In this document: one piece after another, positions 1 through 12,136 of the stretch
How the letters are laid out: each line of letters begins with the position of its first letter
Position numbering within the stretch: the stretch's first letter is position 1
Origin: Membranipora membranacea
Taxonomy: Eukaryota > Bryozoa > Gymnolaemata > Cheilostomatida > Membraniporidae
Assembly: GCA_914767715.1 (NCBI GenBank)
Contig: OU612066.1
Span: forward strand, 4,161,001 to 4,225,000
Reading direction: 5' to 3'
DNA length: 64,000 nucleotides
Program-made: the position numbers and the translations under genes
The notes under the pieces: generated by a model
The model's database searches: none
What the model was told of the DNA's origin: nothing
Seen by the model: only the letters and a program-made list of their open reading frames with translations

Positions 1-1015
1 AATTAGTATATGCACAATGGTAGGACAACTACAAACTGTTATTCTGAAGAAACAATCATGTCCATAAATATGATGTTATCTTCTACTGTAAATTGATTGA
101 CAGAAAGAGCTTATTTTATTTTTTGAGGGTACACACCATATACTTAATATACTAATATATTAAGTAAATGGCACAAACAGTGTGTATTATTTGGCTTCTT
201 GACATGATAAACCCTAGCCACTGTCAAAGAGGATCCTGTGCCTGTCTAACCCTTTGCTGGCTGCAGTGCTATATTTTCTCAGTTTAGTTAGTCTTGTTTT
301 AGTTTAATCTAAAAATAGTCTTCAGGGTTCAAGTTTTCAGCATCTGTCAGTGTGAAAAGTACAGTTATTTTAATTAAATCGATCAAATTCAAGGATTCAG
401 AGAGTTCCTCATTGGTAACAGGATTTATACAGGAGTGTGCCCGACGACAGTACCTGCTTAGTTAGATGTGTCAGCCTATTACATCATCCAAATATGTGTG
501 TGAAGGCGACATTCTCAGAGCAAACTTGGCAAAGAAACTTTGTGATTCCGTCAGCGCGATCATTATATGGTACATGTTACTAATGTTCCTTTTTTTATTT
601 TGAGACGTGTGTCACCATCATGCAATGATTGGCAATATGTGAGACACATCAGGATGCAAGGGCCTTGTTTAGGAAACGCATCTATTTTTGTTTTTAAACT
701 CAGTGATGCCCAGGCGCCAACATCTTGAACTGCAAGATGGGTGTCAACCACCTAACCATTTCTTCTAGTTATATCTGGGTAGATATTGCACATCCAAATC
801 GTGCTGATTCTAAACCGAATAGAGTAGATATAGATAGGCACATACAAGCCATCTTAATATGATTTGAGAGCCATTTTTAATGCCTCGTTAATTGCGTTTC
901 CATAAATAACTTTGAGGAAATTTTCCGGCAGTGTTATGGATACAATACAAAATATCTATGATAAAATCTGTCAAATCACCTCATTATTTCTCCTAGTATC
1001 ACCGCCATATTCACA

Positions 1016-1124
1016 GCAAACAATATTATATATATATACATATATATATAGCTGTGATAATATTGTTTGCCAATGTAATTTTTTAACAGTGAAATCTATA
1101 TATATATATATATAGATTTCACTG
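1016..1124. repeat. Two AT-rich inverted repeats
   Basis: The first hairpin has 14-bp arms at 1016-1029 and 1057-1070 around an AT-dinucleotide core. The second, at 1087-1124, is a perfect palindrome whose arms (cagtgaaatcta and its complement) flank a run of TA repeats. Both could extrude as cruciforms. They look like simple hairpins rather than coding or RNA genes. Confidence 0.7.
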
Positions 1125-1157
1125 GGGGCTGGAACAATCAACCTTGAAAGCTCCCTC
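1124..1157 (-). mobile_element. Fragment of tRNA-derived repeat
   Basis: These 34 bp match, with only a few differences and in reverse orientation, the stretch just after the B box in the repeats at 50.1-50.6 kb. The match is the gggggctggaacaatcaac block followed by the gaaagctccc block. The fragment abuts the palindrome ending at 1124. It is short, so membership rests on this match alone. Confidence 0.6.
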
Positions 1158-1758
1158 AAACATATATATATATAAAAATTTATAGGACTTGATTAAATAG
1201 ACAGTCTTATTAATATTATAAATCATTGAATGTCAATTTAGAAAAAATTGTTGTAAGTTAATAGAGAAGTTTAAACCTGTCACTTTTGACAGGCTAGGGT
1301 ATTTTTTAAGCAGGGTGGGTCAAATTTAGTGACCACAAATTCAGCCAAACATGTCATTTTTTTATATCTAACTTTGGATTTTCGAGTAGCAGTATTTCAG
1401 TCAAGTTCCATCGATCACAATAAATATTTCCATTGAGGCTAAAATTAGAGGCGATTATCTCACTTCAGCAATAATTTCCATGGTACCATAGATTGGTCAT
1501 GGCATAACGTGATAGTGTCGGTATGGCACCTGTGTTACGTTATGGTAATTTTGCAAATGATCAGAAATCAATTCCATGTTCAAACCACACAGGTTACCAA
1601 TTTTTGTAGTGATTCGAAAGAATTTTCAAAATATCTGGAAAGTGTACTAAATTGAAAAAAGACACTCGCATAAAACTTGTATGGAGAAAAAGCCCATCTA
1701 CTAACTTAAAGAATCTCCACCCCGTGTGAAACTGATCCATGTCAGTGAGGAGCCTTAC

Positions 1759-4700
1759 CAGTGACATCTAGAACACAGAGCTGGTCGAATAATGGAAGTA
1801 TTCTGAGGAGATCTTTGTTGGAGAAAGCACCTTTAGGATGTACACAGTTAGACCTGAGAGTACCTGAGTTAATTATGGCCACATCAGCACCTGTACAATT
1901 CACCATTATGTCTGCGATGAGATTACCTAAAACACAAAACATTAAACTAGTTAAATATACATGATTATAAGTATCAACATATTATCAGTGGTTGTAAAAA
2001 CCTGTTGTGCGGAAACGCGATGTTTGGTTGATAAAAGGTATGATGTTTCACTCGGATTCCATAATTGAAGTCCGAAATTTCAAATAAACAAAATATATGT
2101 ATCAGATCCGCAAACACCAGTTAACAATCATACCAGAACATGGTGTGCTACACCCCAAACATTTGGTATGACGATTTGTATTAATTCAGGCCAAGCTACA
2201 TGTTTTGGTTGAAATGCTGCATATCTCAATCAAAGACATCGCATTTAATTTTGGCTTCATTCAAATGTTTAGTGTACGAAATGCATAGTTTGATCTCATC
2301 CTATCTATTTTGACTTTGAAATGAGGTTTCTAAATGTCCCTTGATGGAAAATGGCCAAGGCATGTTTGGCAGGGAGCCAGACTTTGGCGGGGGGGGGGGG
2401 GGGGGGCGATCAAACAAGGCTTAATGTGATGTCACAAGATAGTTGTCAGTTAAATCTTGTGACATCATATTATTACTTAGCCAAAACGGGAATGTAAATA
2501 ATATATTCCAAACTTCAACGAAAGCTGCACTAGCTTTCTAAATCCTAGACCTAAATACGGTAAGACCATGAACATATTGCTTGCTCGCCAGTTGAGATAA
2601 ATCAGTACTCACTTCTCTTATACTATCATCATGCAAATCAAACTGCATATATCATATTATTGATGTATTTACAGATTTACTAAATCGGTTAATGGCAATA
2701 AAATCTATATATATAAATTTGATTGCCAATTAACCGCCCCATCGTGCCATCTCACCAACCCGAGAATACAATCAGTTGACAGCGCGAATTAGCAAATCCA
2801 TGACCTATTGCAATTACTATATACTATATAGCAAGTGCAATAGGTCATGTAGAGCCAATGACCCGAACACGCTGCGTTGCTTGGGTGGCTCAAAGGTGGA
2901 ACGGACTGTGCTGTGGGACACAATTTCACGACTCCGAGTGGTGAATAACGGGTCTGCTAATTCGCGCCATCAACCGATTGTATTCTAGGGTTGGTGAGAT
3001 GGTACGATGGCGTGATCACACAAACGGTTATTGGTATTGCAGGGGGCGTGGGTTTGAGTCCCACTGGTTGCTGACCTCCATCAAATTATTTAAATAAATA
3101 GCTGAGTTTTGTAACTTCAGTACATGAGCTGAAACTCTTGTCTTGGGCAGCGGTTAAGGCATTGGTAAATTCTTTGTTGAGTGTTGAAGTATACATACAG
3201 GGACATCTTAAAACTTGCGATTATTTTATTCGGATGGATGAAGGGGGCCCATTGCCAACTACGGAAAAAAATGAAATAATTGCATCACAATGATTCACAC
3301 AGTTAAAAATAAACACTTGTCCAAATATCTGGATGTTATTGGAAGAATTTTGTTCGGACGGGATAATGAAAACAATCACAGACTGATTATGAAGGGATTT
3401 TATGTTCCTAGAAAAGTCATACATAGTAGTTTTGCTATCTGTGTCTGTGGTTGTATTTATTGACAACTATCACTCAAAAACTGTTGTGTCACTTCCTTAG
3501 ACAGTCACCCTCAGTCGAGGAAACTAATGAAGATACCACTGGCTGGTTTCTGAAGGCTATGGAATATTATCATAATATGGTCTCGCAATCTAATATATAA
3601 TTTTATTGATGATTGCATTTTTTACAGAAGTAATAGACAGGATTATATAAACTGCATGCATTGAATACTCTCCCAGTGAATATAACAGTTAATGTGTGAC
3701 TCTACAAAGGCCGTTAATAAAAGCTGTGTTGCTGTGGGGGGGGGGGGGGATGTAGGCTTGCTGTGGATCAAGGCTCCTTCTATATGTTCAGTGTGAATAC
3801 TTGGGCAGAATCTATATGCGAATTTTCTAAATTAACAAGTGAGGAATGGTTGATACCATAGGATCGCCATGGACATAGTAATTAGGGGAGTTAGGACTGT
3901 TTCACCATCTATCTATCTAAGGCACAGTACAGGTGCCTATATGTACCTCATCCTTTATAACAGTGTCAGCAATAAAACTTGAAATTTGACCATCCATTTA
4001 CTCATTCATTTGTACATTTTTTTATCGATTGTACCGTGATAAAAAAGTCTTCACAAAGTATTTCCGGTTGAAACTATATCAATCTAATCCTTACCAAGGT
4101 TTGTCTCCTTCGTCCTGACATGCTCAAAAACACAGTCCAAATCTGAGTCAGAATAACCAAGTATTGCTTTAGACATCTCATCAAAATTATCTACAAACAC
4201 AACATCGTCGAGATTCACAACAGTACTGTTTTCATCAACTGGTGACTGCCCTTCACTGAGCCTTTGTTTCTCAACTGGTAGAGGAAAGGACAACTCCTAT
4301 TAGTCAGGAAGGGGGGGACTGTCCGTTTTTAGTCTGTGCTGTGGTGCTGCTGTCTTAGTACCAACATAACACTTGTATCATCAGCATCTATCTCTGTTAG
4401 AGTAAACGCACAGAATTATTATTCAGTTGTAACAAAAAAGAGCGGGATTCTCAAGCTGGAAGCAAGGAAGTACGGCAGCTCAAATTGTTGTACATAGAAC
4501 AAGACATGGCTGTTACCCATAATGTGTGAAACAATGAGGTGTTAATACTGTTATATAATTAATCACCTAAATAACTGCTTATGATAAGCTTCATATTGTA
4601 ATCTTCTGGGACGGTCGAGTCGAGTGTGATCTCCTCAATGTCAACAGAATCCAGAGATTTATCCTCGTGTAGGTTCAGAGTTACAACACTTGCATTCTGA

Positions 4701-7700
4701 AAATCGGATCCACTCTTCACAACATACCTCCCATCAACCTGAAAAAATATAAAGTTCATGATAAATGGTAGCAAAGGTAGAAAAGGTCGAGAGCAAGCAA
4801 TTTCAACTGTACATAGGCTAAGCCGAATCGGACAGGAATAGAGATTTACTGACTTAGTTGGCTCTCTATCGGCCTGTTTACTTCCTTCAGCAGGATGTTT
4901 TTTTCTAACTCGTGCAGGCAATATATAAGCTGGGGACATAATATGTGACTTTTATCCAAAAATAAATTCAATTTGCATGTCATGACAAGTAGAAAGTAGG
5001 ATCAGAGAAGTTCTCTGCTTTGTCATGACAAACAAACTCAAGCAGGATATACAGTCCCATTTTATGACTGGCTAAGTCAGGTGTCAAGGGGAGAAAAAAT
5101 ACTGCCCTTGGTATGCCAATCACTCAGTGCCACAAAACGGTTAATAGTGATGAAAGGTTATTTTAAACTCATAATTAAATTCATTTCATCTTTTACTGTG
5201 CAGAGTATTTGGTTGAAATAAGTGTCAAGCAAGTGGATTTTAGCCTCGTAATGATGAATAGCAAAAGATCTCACACAATCACATCTTTTTTTAGGCAAAA
5301 TATGACTGAATAAATTAAATTAACACGCAACACTTTTTCTGCGGGGAATGGTTACTAGATAACTCTACAAACGTACTTTACATACAGTTAGATGGGTTTA
5401 CTCACTCGCTCAATGCAGTAGTTGTGATCGTGTCCTCCGAACACGATGTCGATACCGGAGACTTGCTTCAGTAGGTGCATATCATTCTTCATAGTCATAT
5501 GAGTTAAAGCGATTACAATGTCAGCACCCTGTGTGTAGAGTAATAAGGTAAATACATAAATGGTTGAATACTGAACACTAACATATCGGAGCACAGCAGC
5601 TCAATAAGTGAGGGTTCATAGGTCATTCAGTGGCGGTACTGAAGAGGATAAGATGTAGCTCAAGGAAGTATGTTTGTCTAATAAAATTAGCATATTTTAT
5701 AAAAACTAATATAATCAGCAGAAGAATCATAACAAATATTTGTGACGAAGGTCTAAGATTTGTAAGGGTAGGGTATTTCAGGCAGTATTTTATGGTAATT
5801 ATCACTAAGAGGTATGTTAAACCTTTCCTGAAATGTGTACAGGATATCACATTCATCATTATAGTGGGCACTTTGAGTTAGTGTAGCAGTTGTCAGTACT
5901 ATTGTATACAGTGTATTCTCTGTGAGAAGAGTGCAGCCTTATAAAAGATCGTCAATTAAATCATTTTTGGACGGAGATGGTGACTGGCTTATTAAGAGGA
6001 TTAATGATGGAGTGCTGACCTGTTCTCTCAGCCTTTGATTGAGAGTTTTGGCACATTTCACATAATCACTGAACACCATATCAGTAAGATCCAGTGTGGG
6101 TAATGTGACCAGCCATTCCTCCTCTGCCAAACCAACAAAACCAACCTGCCAAATATATCAGTAAAACTAGCTTGGTGAATAATAAGTAATGATGCACAAA
6201 TGATGATGATGATGCACAAAGTAAAGACACCCAAGTACCTGATTTGATAAATAAAAATTGAGATAATGAGACAAATTTCATTCTTCTGTCAGTATAATGA
6301 AGATTGAACAGGTGATAATACGCTAGACAAACATTTCTAAGAATTGATTACTGAAAAAAATTTAAAAACAAAGCTGGAGATTATCCTTGACTAAAGAAGA
6401 AATGTCCTTGCCGTGCGAAACAACTCTGCCTGGTCACTTTTTAAATCGGCAAACAGTCAGTCATAAGTACAACCATTTTTTGTATGATGCTGATTGGCCA
6501 TTGTCCAAGATGGCACAGAGCCAAATTATACAAGCCTGCTGTTGGTCGCTGTATAGTACACATTCATAACAGCAACCAACTCCCAATCATTCAGTAATAT
6601 CGTTCTATTTAGCAAGGTGTAAAATGCAGATGAGATCATTATGAAACTTCGGAAAAGTATGCTGTGAAAATACTGTGGAAATACTCACTTTCACACCTTC
6701 CCAATTAATAATGAGAGATTCTTTAGCACCAGCTAGTGGTTTTCCAGTACATCTGTCGTAAACATTACTCAAGAGCCAAGGGAACTTACATTTACTCATA
6801 AACTTCTCCAATACCTCCAAACCAAAGTCTACAATGACAATATTTAGACCAATGTTAAATTGTCTCCTCCTTTGATGGTGGGGGGACAACCCCATAAAAC
6901 CAATGTATTCCACTTTTCTGTAAGTACAACACAAACTGGCTGCTGGTTCTCACATTTTACATACCGACTGTTGGTTCATTATACGTGAGGGAATGAGATA
7001 TCAGGCACAGTATATGAACATTATTGGTTTGATCAATGAGGACAGAAACTATACTTAGAGGATTTCTGATTGTGGAAAATGATTGTAAATATGCTGTGAA
7101 AATCATGTAAGATAAGAGGCAGGGAGATAGGCATTAGCTGAATCACTATCTGACTTTGATTGCTGAGAGCGCCAGATCTGTCAGATGTTACACTCCCAAA
7201 AAACTCAGGGCTGGATGGAATTTAGAGTGAAAAATTTGAGAATGCTTCTACCTAATTGCCAAAAGAGCGAAGATTTTGATACTTGTGACAATGTGTGCCA
7301 AAAAGCATTGCTCATTCTAACCGGATGATCCATGAGAATAAGTTCTCAAACCTAGCCATGTCCGAATGAGTGGTAATCGAATGTGATGGAACACCACTAG
7401 CATTGACGAGGGCAAACCATGATCCAAGTTTAATTATTCAAACTAAGTAAGAAGAAATTTTAGTTTTATAGTGCATCATCATTTCGCGTAGTAGCAGAGT
7501 AACACATAACTTTTCAAATCTGCATTGGACAGGGCAGTATCCACTCACCAAACTCATGGTTCCCAAGTACAGCGCAGGTCAGTCCGATACCATTAAAGAC
7601 TGGCAGCATCTGATTACCTTTTTCAACACTACTTACTGAGAAAATAAAAGAGATGTAAGCGGTTATGGAGTGTGGAAAACGATATCACAACCATGACATG

Positions 7701-8244
7701 CCTGCCATCCACAGGAGTTAGTCGACTTGTATAGCCTCCCTAAAAACCTTTGTTTAATTGCCATTACACAGATTCACAGGACTTCAGAGAACCAAAAATG
7801 CACTTCTGTTTCCTAAAAATCTATGGTTACCACAAGATACGTCAGAGCATGATTTAAAAACTAAATCGAACAACACAGTAAACTATAATGTAATAATAAG
7901 TTACTCACTCATAGAAGGGTTGAGACAATCTCCACTGAATAGCACCATTGGATTCTTGTGTTGAACAGCCTTATACGCAGTGACGAGACGAGCGGCGCCC
8001 CCTAGGGGCTCGATATCTGATGGCTCAATGTTATACACATCGTTGAAGTGAAATATGGTAAGCTGTTTGGCAGCAGTATGAGTGTTATTAAGGCAGCGGT
8101 GGGGTTCATAGGATGGGCAGTTCATCTTACTGCTTGTATGATTTAGGCACTGATATCGCGTAGGCAGCTTGTTGCAGCTGCAGCGGCTCACAAGGGAAAG
8201 TTTACGCTGCTGCTGCCGCGTAATATAAGCATGTAATAAGCTCC
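1759..8244 (-). CDS. UshA/5'-nucleotidase-type metallophosphatase, partial
   Basis: Exons on the minus strand are 8244-7909, 7635-7549, 6828-6689, 6145-6020, 5528-5406, 4738-4567, 4274-4095 and 1926-1759, all joined in phase. The 3' end lies off the left edge. The first exon carries TIFHFNDVYNIEP and FSGDC; exons 2-3 join to form LGNHEFDFG; exon 5 has ALTHM and GGHDHNY. These are the metal-binding motifs of calcineurin-like phosphoesterases of the 5'-nucleotidase family. The last exon seen (VNCTGADVAIINSGTLRSN) is the start of the C-terminal nucleotidase domain. Family members hydrolyse nucleotides or related phosphate esters; the substrate here cannot be named. I see no signal peptide, so it may be intracellular, unlike the GPI-anchored CD73. 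The first in-frame ATG is at 8125, but the frame stays open to an acceptor-like site at 8245, so the start is unresolved. Confidence 0.88.
2389..2406. repeat. Poly-G run of 18
   Basis: This is an uninterrupted run of 18 G on the plus strand (C on the transcribed pre-mRNA side) inside the nucleotidase intron. A second run of 14 G lies at 3736-3749. Such runs can form quadruplexes and are prone to length change and sequencing error. Confidence 0.85.
2427..2467. repeat. 14-bp hairpin
   Basis: Perfect arms tgatgtcacaagat (2427-2440) and atcttgtgacatca (2454-2467) are separated by 13 bp. It lies just after the poly-G run. There is no sign of a gene or a target-site duplication. Confidence 0.75.
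2686..3095. mobile_element. Fold-back copy of tRNA-derived repeat
   Basis: The arms at 2722-2794 and 2955-3035 are inverted copies of each other over about 70 bp with a few mismatches. Each contains the ggttggtgagatgg start of the tRNA-like head seen at 50.1 kb. The stretch at 2850-2990 matches the body region between the two 50-kb heads, and 3050-3073 carries a B-box-like gtgggtttgagtcccactgg. A separate 14-bp hairpin (2799-2812 with 2836-2849) sits in the loop. This looks like an old, rearranged element. Confidence 0.7.
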
Positions 8245-9208
8245 CTGTAATGTATATAAAAGAGTTTCTATATATTGCTGATATAATAATACATTATGCA
8301 AACAAATCAGCTGGCTAGGCATCAATATATCAGCCTTAGTTTCTATACATCTATACACAATGGGGTTAGAGCTGCCGTTAACGCAAAATGCTGCCAATAG
8401 CCGCATAGTTAATTAGAGCCTATTGATTAGGCGCAGGGAATTGCCGATTGATTGAGTTCATTTAGGGTCCAGTAAACCCTAGCTTAAGTTTAATCCAGTT
8501 TGCCTGTATAAGGGTTCAGTAGGGGGAAGTAATTCCCGAATACAGCCAAAACTGGACCGAACATGGTCTAAGCACTGGTCTAAGCACCTTCCCTGGTCTA
8601 AGTAAACACTGATTTATAATGTAAAATACAAGAGCCTTAGCAAGTAATCTTAACATCCGTATTTTATATGGATGGGGAGGGACTGCCTCTCCCAGGCTAT
8701 AGTCAAGTTAGCGTGTTTGCTACAGGATTTAGTTATCAGGAAATAGAATATCACATGATCTACACCCCTGGAACTCTAGAAATAAACACAGGCAGGATCA
8801 ACCTAATTCTCATCTACATATTAGTATTAGTCTGCTGAGATTAATTTATACTCAATCTATCAAACTATTAATCTACAAGATATTATATCCTATCCTATGC
8901 TGATTTTATAAGGTTGTGTTATTTCTCAAGTACATAAAGAAGTATTATAGTGGAGGTACTAAGTGTAAAGTAGATCGCCTGCATTTTGACCAAAAGTTTG
9001 AAAAGGGAATATAAATTGAGTTGATCTCATTAAACCTTGTTATATTTTTTGCTTATAATAGTAACAGACAAGACTATCCAGATTGCGGTTCATACTAGAC
9101 GATGATGTCCGTTGTATCTAGGCATTCAGGGATGAAAATAGTTTTAGCATAAACAAAGTAAAGTGCAAAGTTAAAATTCAAGATAACAAAAATGTTATAG
9201 CTATAATT

Positions 9209-9312
9209 ATAATAAAGGCGTATCATGGTATAATTATAATAAAGGCGTATCATGGTATATTTATAATATAGGCGTATCATGGTATAATTATAATAAAGGC
9301 GTATCATGGTAT
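9209..9312. repeat. 27-bp tandem repeat, about 4 copies
   Basis: A 27-bp unit containing ggcgtatcatggtat and an AT-rich half is repeated about four times with a few substitutions. The repetitive minus-strand reading frame across it is a consequence of the repeat (27 is a multiple of three) and not evidence of a gene. Confidence 0.85.
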
Positions 9313-10869
9313 ATCTCGTGTGTTATAGGATGAGTATCTAGAAATATATGAGACTTTACCTTTCCTATCATAAGAGAAAGTTAGATCTAATCCTAACAGT
9401 GCTAAATTTGCGTGATGAAGCTTTGAAGGCTATGTTACAACTGTTAAGGTTATAATCTCGGTGTCTCCTCATGACTAGGCTTGTAGTTAATCACTAGGCT
9501 ATATATCATGAGAGAGCTGGGTCGTTATGTTAACTCAACTCAAGCTTGCACTTATTAATACCAGACCGAGAAATAAAGCAAAATATTACCAAAAGATTAT
9601 TACGAAAAACGACTTTATTTTATTTGAAGAGTTTGATACTCAGCGCGAATCTACTGTGGACAAAAATTTCTCTTTTGGAGAAAATTTAATTGCTGTTGTC
9701 GCAGTCAAGTCCTCCTTTTTTGCTGCTGGTGCAAATGTTTTACTGCACATTCTTTTTCGCACAATTCCCAACTTTATTTCTTGCTTTCAGTCTTTGATGA
9801 CAACATCATAGGTGACACACTCATAATATTTCTGTTTCCAATCCTTATGGTTTAAACACACTTGTGGTAAAGTAGGTTGGAAGGAAATTTATATATTTGA
9901 AAAGAAATTCTGAGATTCAGTTCTCATTTCATATTCAAAATTTTGAAAGCCATATGAACTCTCCTGAGACTGGAATTACTCTAGTTGTAATTCAAAATTC
10001 ATCGAATTGAATAACAACACTGAATGTTGACCATCTCAATGTATGTGAGTGATAAGCTTTCAATTTCGGCTATTACCCAAAAAACGTTCTCTTTGATAGA
10101 AATAGTTTGGGTATCATAAAAAATATGTAACCATCGGGCAGCGGCACACCATTTTGCTCAGTGATTTTACCTCGATTTCCAGCAACCTCAAAAAATAACT
10201 GAACAGCAGAATGACCGAATTTTTGGTTGGGTGTATTTTTTTTATCATAGTGACGCAATAGGCTCTATGGGTGCAGTAGTATCTAAAATAGCTTTATGTA
10301 GGCAACTGCAATCATATGTCCCCCCAGCAACTTCTAACTCACATTTTATCATGACGCTACATTCTGTTCATGCTATCATAAGGATATTTTGTATAAATTG
10401 TCCTAAGATGCGGAGAGTAGTTGTATGAGACCTAGATCAAGTTTGACTCATTCACCTGCATTGAGAGTCGTTTCTCCTCCACTGGTCACGTGACAGACAA
10501 GCCTAGATCAAGTTTGAACCATACTGCCTACATACTGACCTTTCCTATTTCACTGGAGCGCTCATGAGAAGAGGTCAGTGACATCTAACAAGGATATAGG
10601 GCTACAAGAAACTATGCAGCTATTCCTATTTTTCTAGACACTATTAGCCTGATCTACGTCTCTGATACTGGTTATATTAGAGTAATCTACCACTAATCTG
10701 ATCTTGATCTGATCTCCATGTAAAATATATTCAACCTGAATCTATGAACGGAACAGGAGGAACAGGATACCGCAAATATAAGATTCATACCCATCAAATA
10801 AAAATCATTTGTTCTTCAGGTTTTTTCGACCGAAGTACGTGGAATCAATTGAAGCTATGAGTTATATGG

Positions 10870-11165
10870 TGGAGGTGGTTTAGTATAGTTTAGTATGGTA
10901 TGCCATGATATAGTATGGTTTATTATTGTATTGTATTGTATGGAATAGTAAAATATAGTATGGCATATAATAGTATAGCATGGTATAGTATGTTATAGTA
11001 TGGAATAGTATACATGGTTTAGAATGGTATAGTACATTTTAGTATGGTATAGATAAGCCTGTCTTGACAAGCATTGTTCGAACAGAGCTTGTCAAGACAG
11101 GCTAGGTATAGATGGACTAGTATAGTATGGTAGAGTAGAGTACGGTAGAGTACGGTATTTTATGT
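10870..11165. repeat. Degenerate tagtatggta repeat
   Basis: About 300 bp are built from variants of tagtatggta and tatagtatgg in head-to-tail order with many substitutions, resembling a decayed short-unit minisatellite. It is interrupted by the hairpin at 11056-11103. No coding potential is visible. Confidence 0.7.
11056..11103. repeat. Perfect 17-bp hairpin, MITE-like
   Basis: The arms agcctgtcttgacaagc (11056-11072) and their exact complement (11087-11103) enclose a 14-nt loop. A related single arm, with one change near its centre, occurs at about 16269-16288. Short size, perfect arms and placement inside another repeat suggest a small non-autonomous element, but no target-site duplication is evident. 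Confidence 0.6.
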
Positions 11166-11285
11166 TACAGTGTAAGACAGTATACGGTTGTCTAGCCTAG
11201 GTCTAGTACTACTATGACACTTTGATTGAATGTTAAAATATCAAAATGAACTAAAACCGTAGAGCTATAAGAGCAGACAACTTAC

Positions 11286-12006
11286 CAGTTACTCTGGACT
11301 GAGTGAACACTGCATGTCTATAGAGCTGTAGTGTTAGCTGTGAGGTTATAAGATTCATCGCCTCATGACTTCCTGTTTGTGAGTCATAGAGAAGTACCAG
11401 CCTCCTCCTTCTCCTTCCTTAGACTTAGAGTCAACACATCATCCATCATCACATCCTCAAACCTGCTGTTAACAATAAAGACAGAATCATAAATAGACCT
11501 CAACTCTAAAAATATGCTGTTCTTAATTTTGACATCCTACATAGATGTCACTACAAGACGTGGCTAAACTCTGAGTTGAGAGACAATATTTCTATATTAT
11601 TGATGTTACATAGCAGAAGCATAAGATCAGATGGTGACAAAACGAAATCATGTTATGTAAAAGTACTAGTAATAAAATTTACCATTTCCATTCCTCATCC
11701 CGAGCCACATGGACATTACTCTGACTTGCATTGAGGATAACCATGTTGTTAACAATAGGAGAGCTTTGGGCGAAGACGTAACTGATCTAGATATAACTTG
11801 AGGCCAATATGGTTGTATACATCAGGGAGAACACACACATCACACCAATGTCATGCACAATATATGTTCCTGCAGAACTGCCAGATATAAGACTACTGTT
11901 ACGTAATTCTTCATCGAATTTCTCATCAAGGATGGATAAGGCTGATATACTGTGGTTACATGACACACATAACAAATACACATATCGTGTATATCTTCGG
12001 TGGTGA
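11286..12006 (-). CDS. Unidentified minus-strand exons
   Basis: Three minus-strand reading segments look coding and end at good splice sites: about 12006-11845 (includes SLISGSSAGTYIVHDIG), 11786-11683 (YVFAQSSPIVNNMVILN, acceptor tatatctag, donor gtaaat) and about 11415-11286 (RLVLLYDSQTG, donor gtaagt). The first segment has a WD-repeat-like ring, but one short match is not enough to name a family. The phase between the first two fits. The acceptor of the third is poor. The last donor is phase 1, which is compatible with the nucleotidase exon beginning at 8244, so these could be 5' exons of that gene or an independent short gene. I do not recognise the product. Confidence 0.4.
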
Positions 12007-12136
12007 ATCATGGGAAATGTCATCTGGATAGAGTTATGAATATAACAACCATACATACAACCGATGTATAATACAAAGCAGGAGTTACTTGGGGCTACAG
12101 TTGTTTATAAAACAGGATAGGAGAGAACATACAATC

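Larger units (their letters stand above)
1..1758. other. Non-coding stretch at left edge
   Basis: I see no convincing exon on either strand here. The nucleotidase gene on the minus strand has an open splice donor at 1758, so this stretch is probably one of its introns, with the 3' exons beyond the left edge. It contains two AT-rich inverted repeats at 1016-1124 and a small fragment of the tRNA-derived repeat at 1124-1157. Confidence 0.5.
1927..4094 (-). other. Long intron of the nucleotidase gene
   Basis: This 2.2-kb intron joins the 4274-4095 and 1926-1759 exons in phase 1. It holds no recognisable exon. It contains two long G runs (2389-2406 and 3736-3749), a 14-bp hairpin at 2427-2467 and a fold-back copy of the tRNA-derived repeat at about 2686-3095. 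The gene's other introns are a few hundred bases to about 1.3 kb, so insertions probably explain part of its length. Confidence 0.7.
8245..11285. other. Gap with simple repeats, no clear gene
   Basis: I find no exon I can defend between the nucleotidase exon ending at 8244 and the unidentified exon at 11286. The stretch holds a 27-bp tandem repeat near 9.2 kb and a degenerate tagtatggta-type repeat from about 10.87 to 11.17 kb with a hairpin inserted in it. The plus-strand frame at 9527-9811 (94 codons) shows no family motif, and I do not call it a gene. Confidence 0.5.

Noticed and set aside
9095-9307. Repetitive minus-strand frame with MIRLYY units
   Set aside because: It results from the 27-bp tandem repeat, whose length keeps the frame open; there is no gene context.
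9527-9811. 94-codon plus-strand frame
   Set aside because: There is no domain, no splice context and no recognisable composition; it is probably a chance frame in AT-rich DNA.
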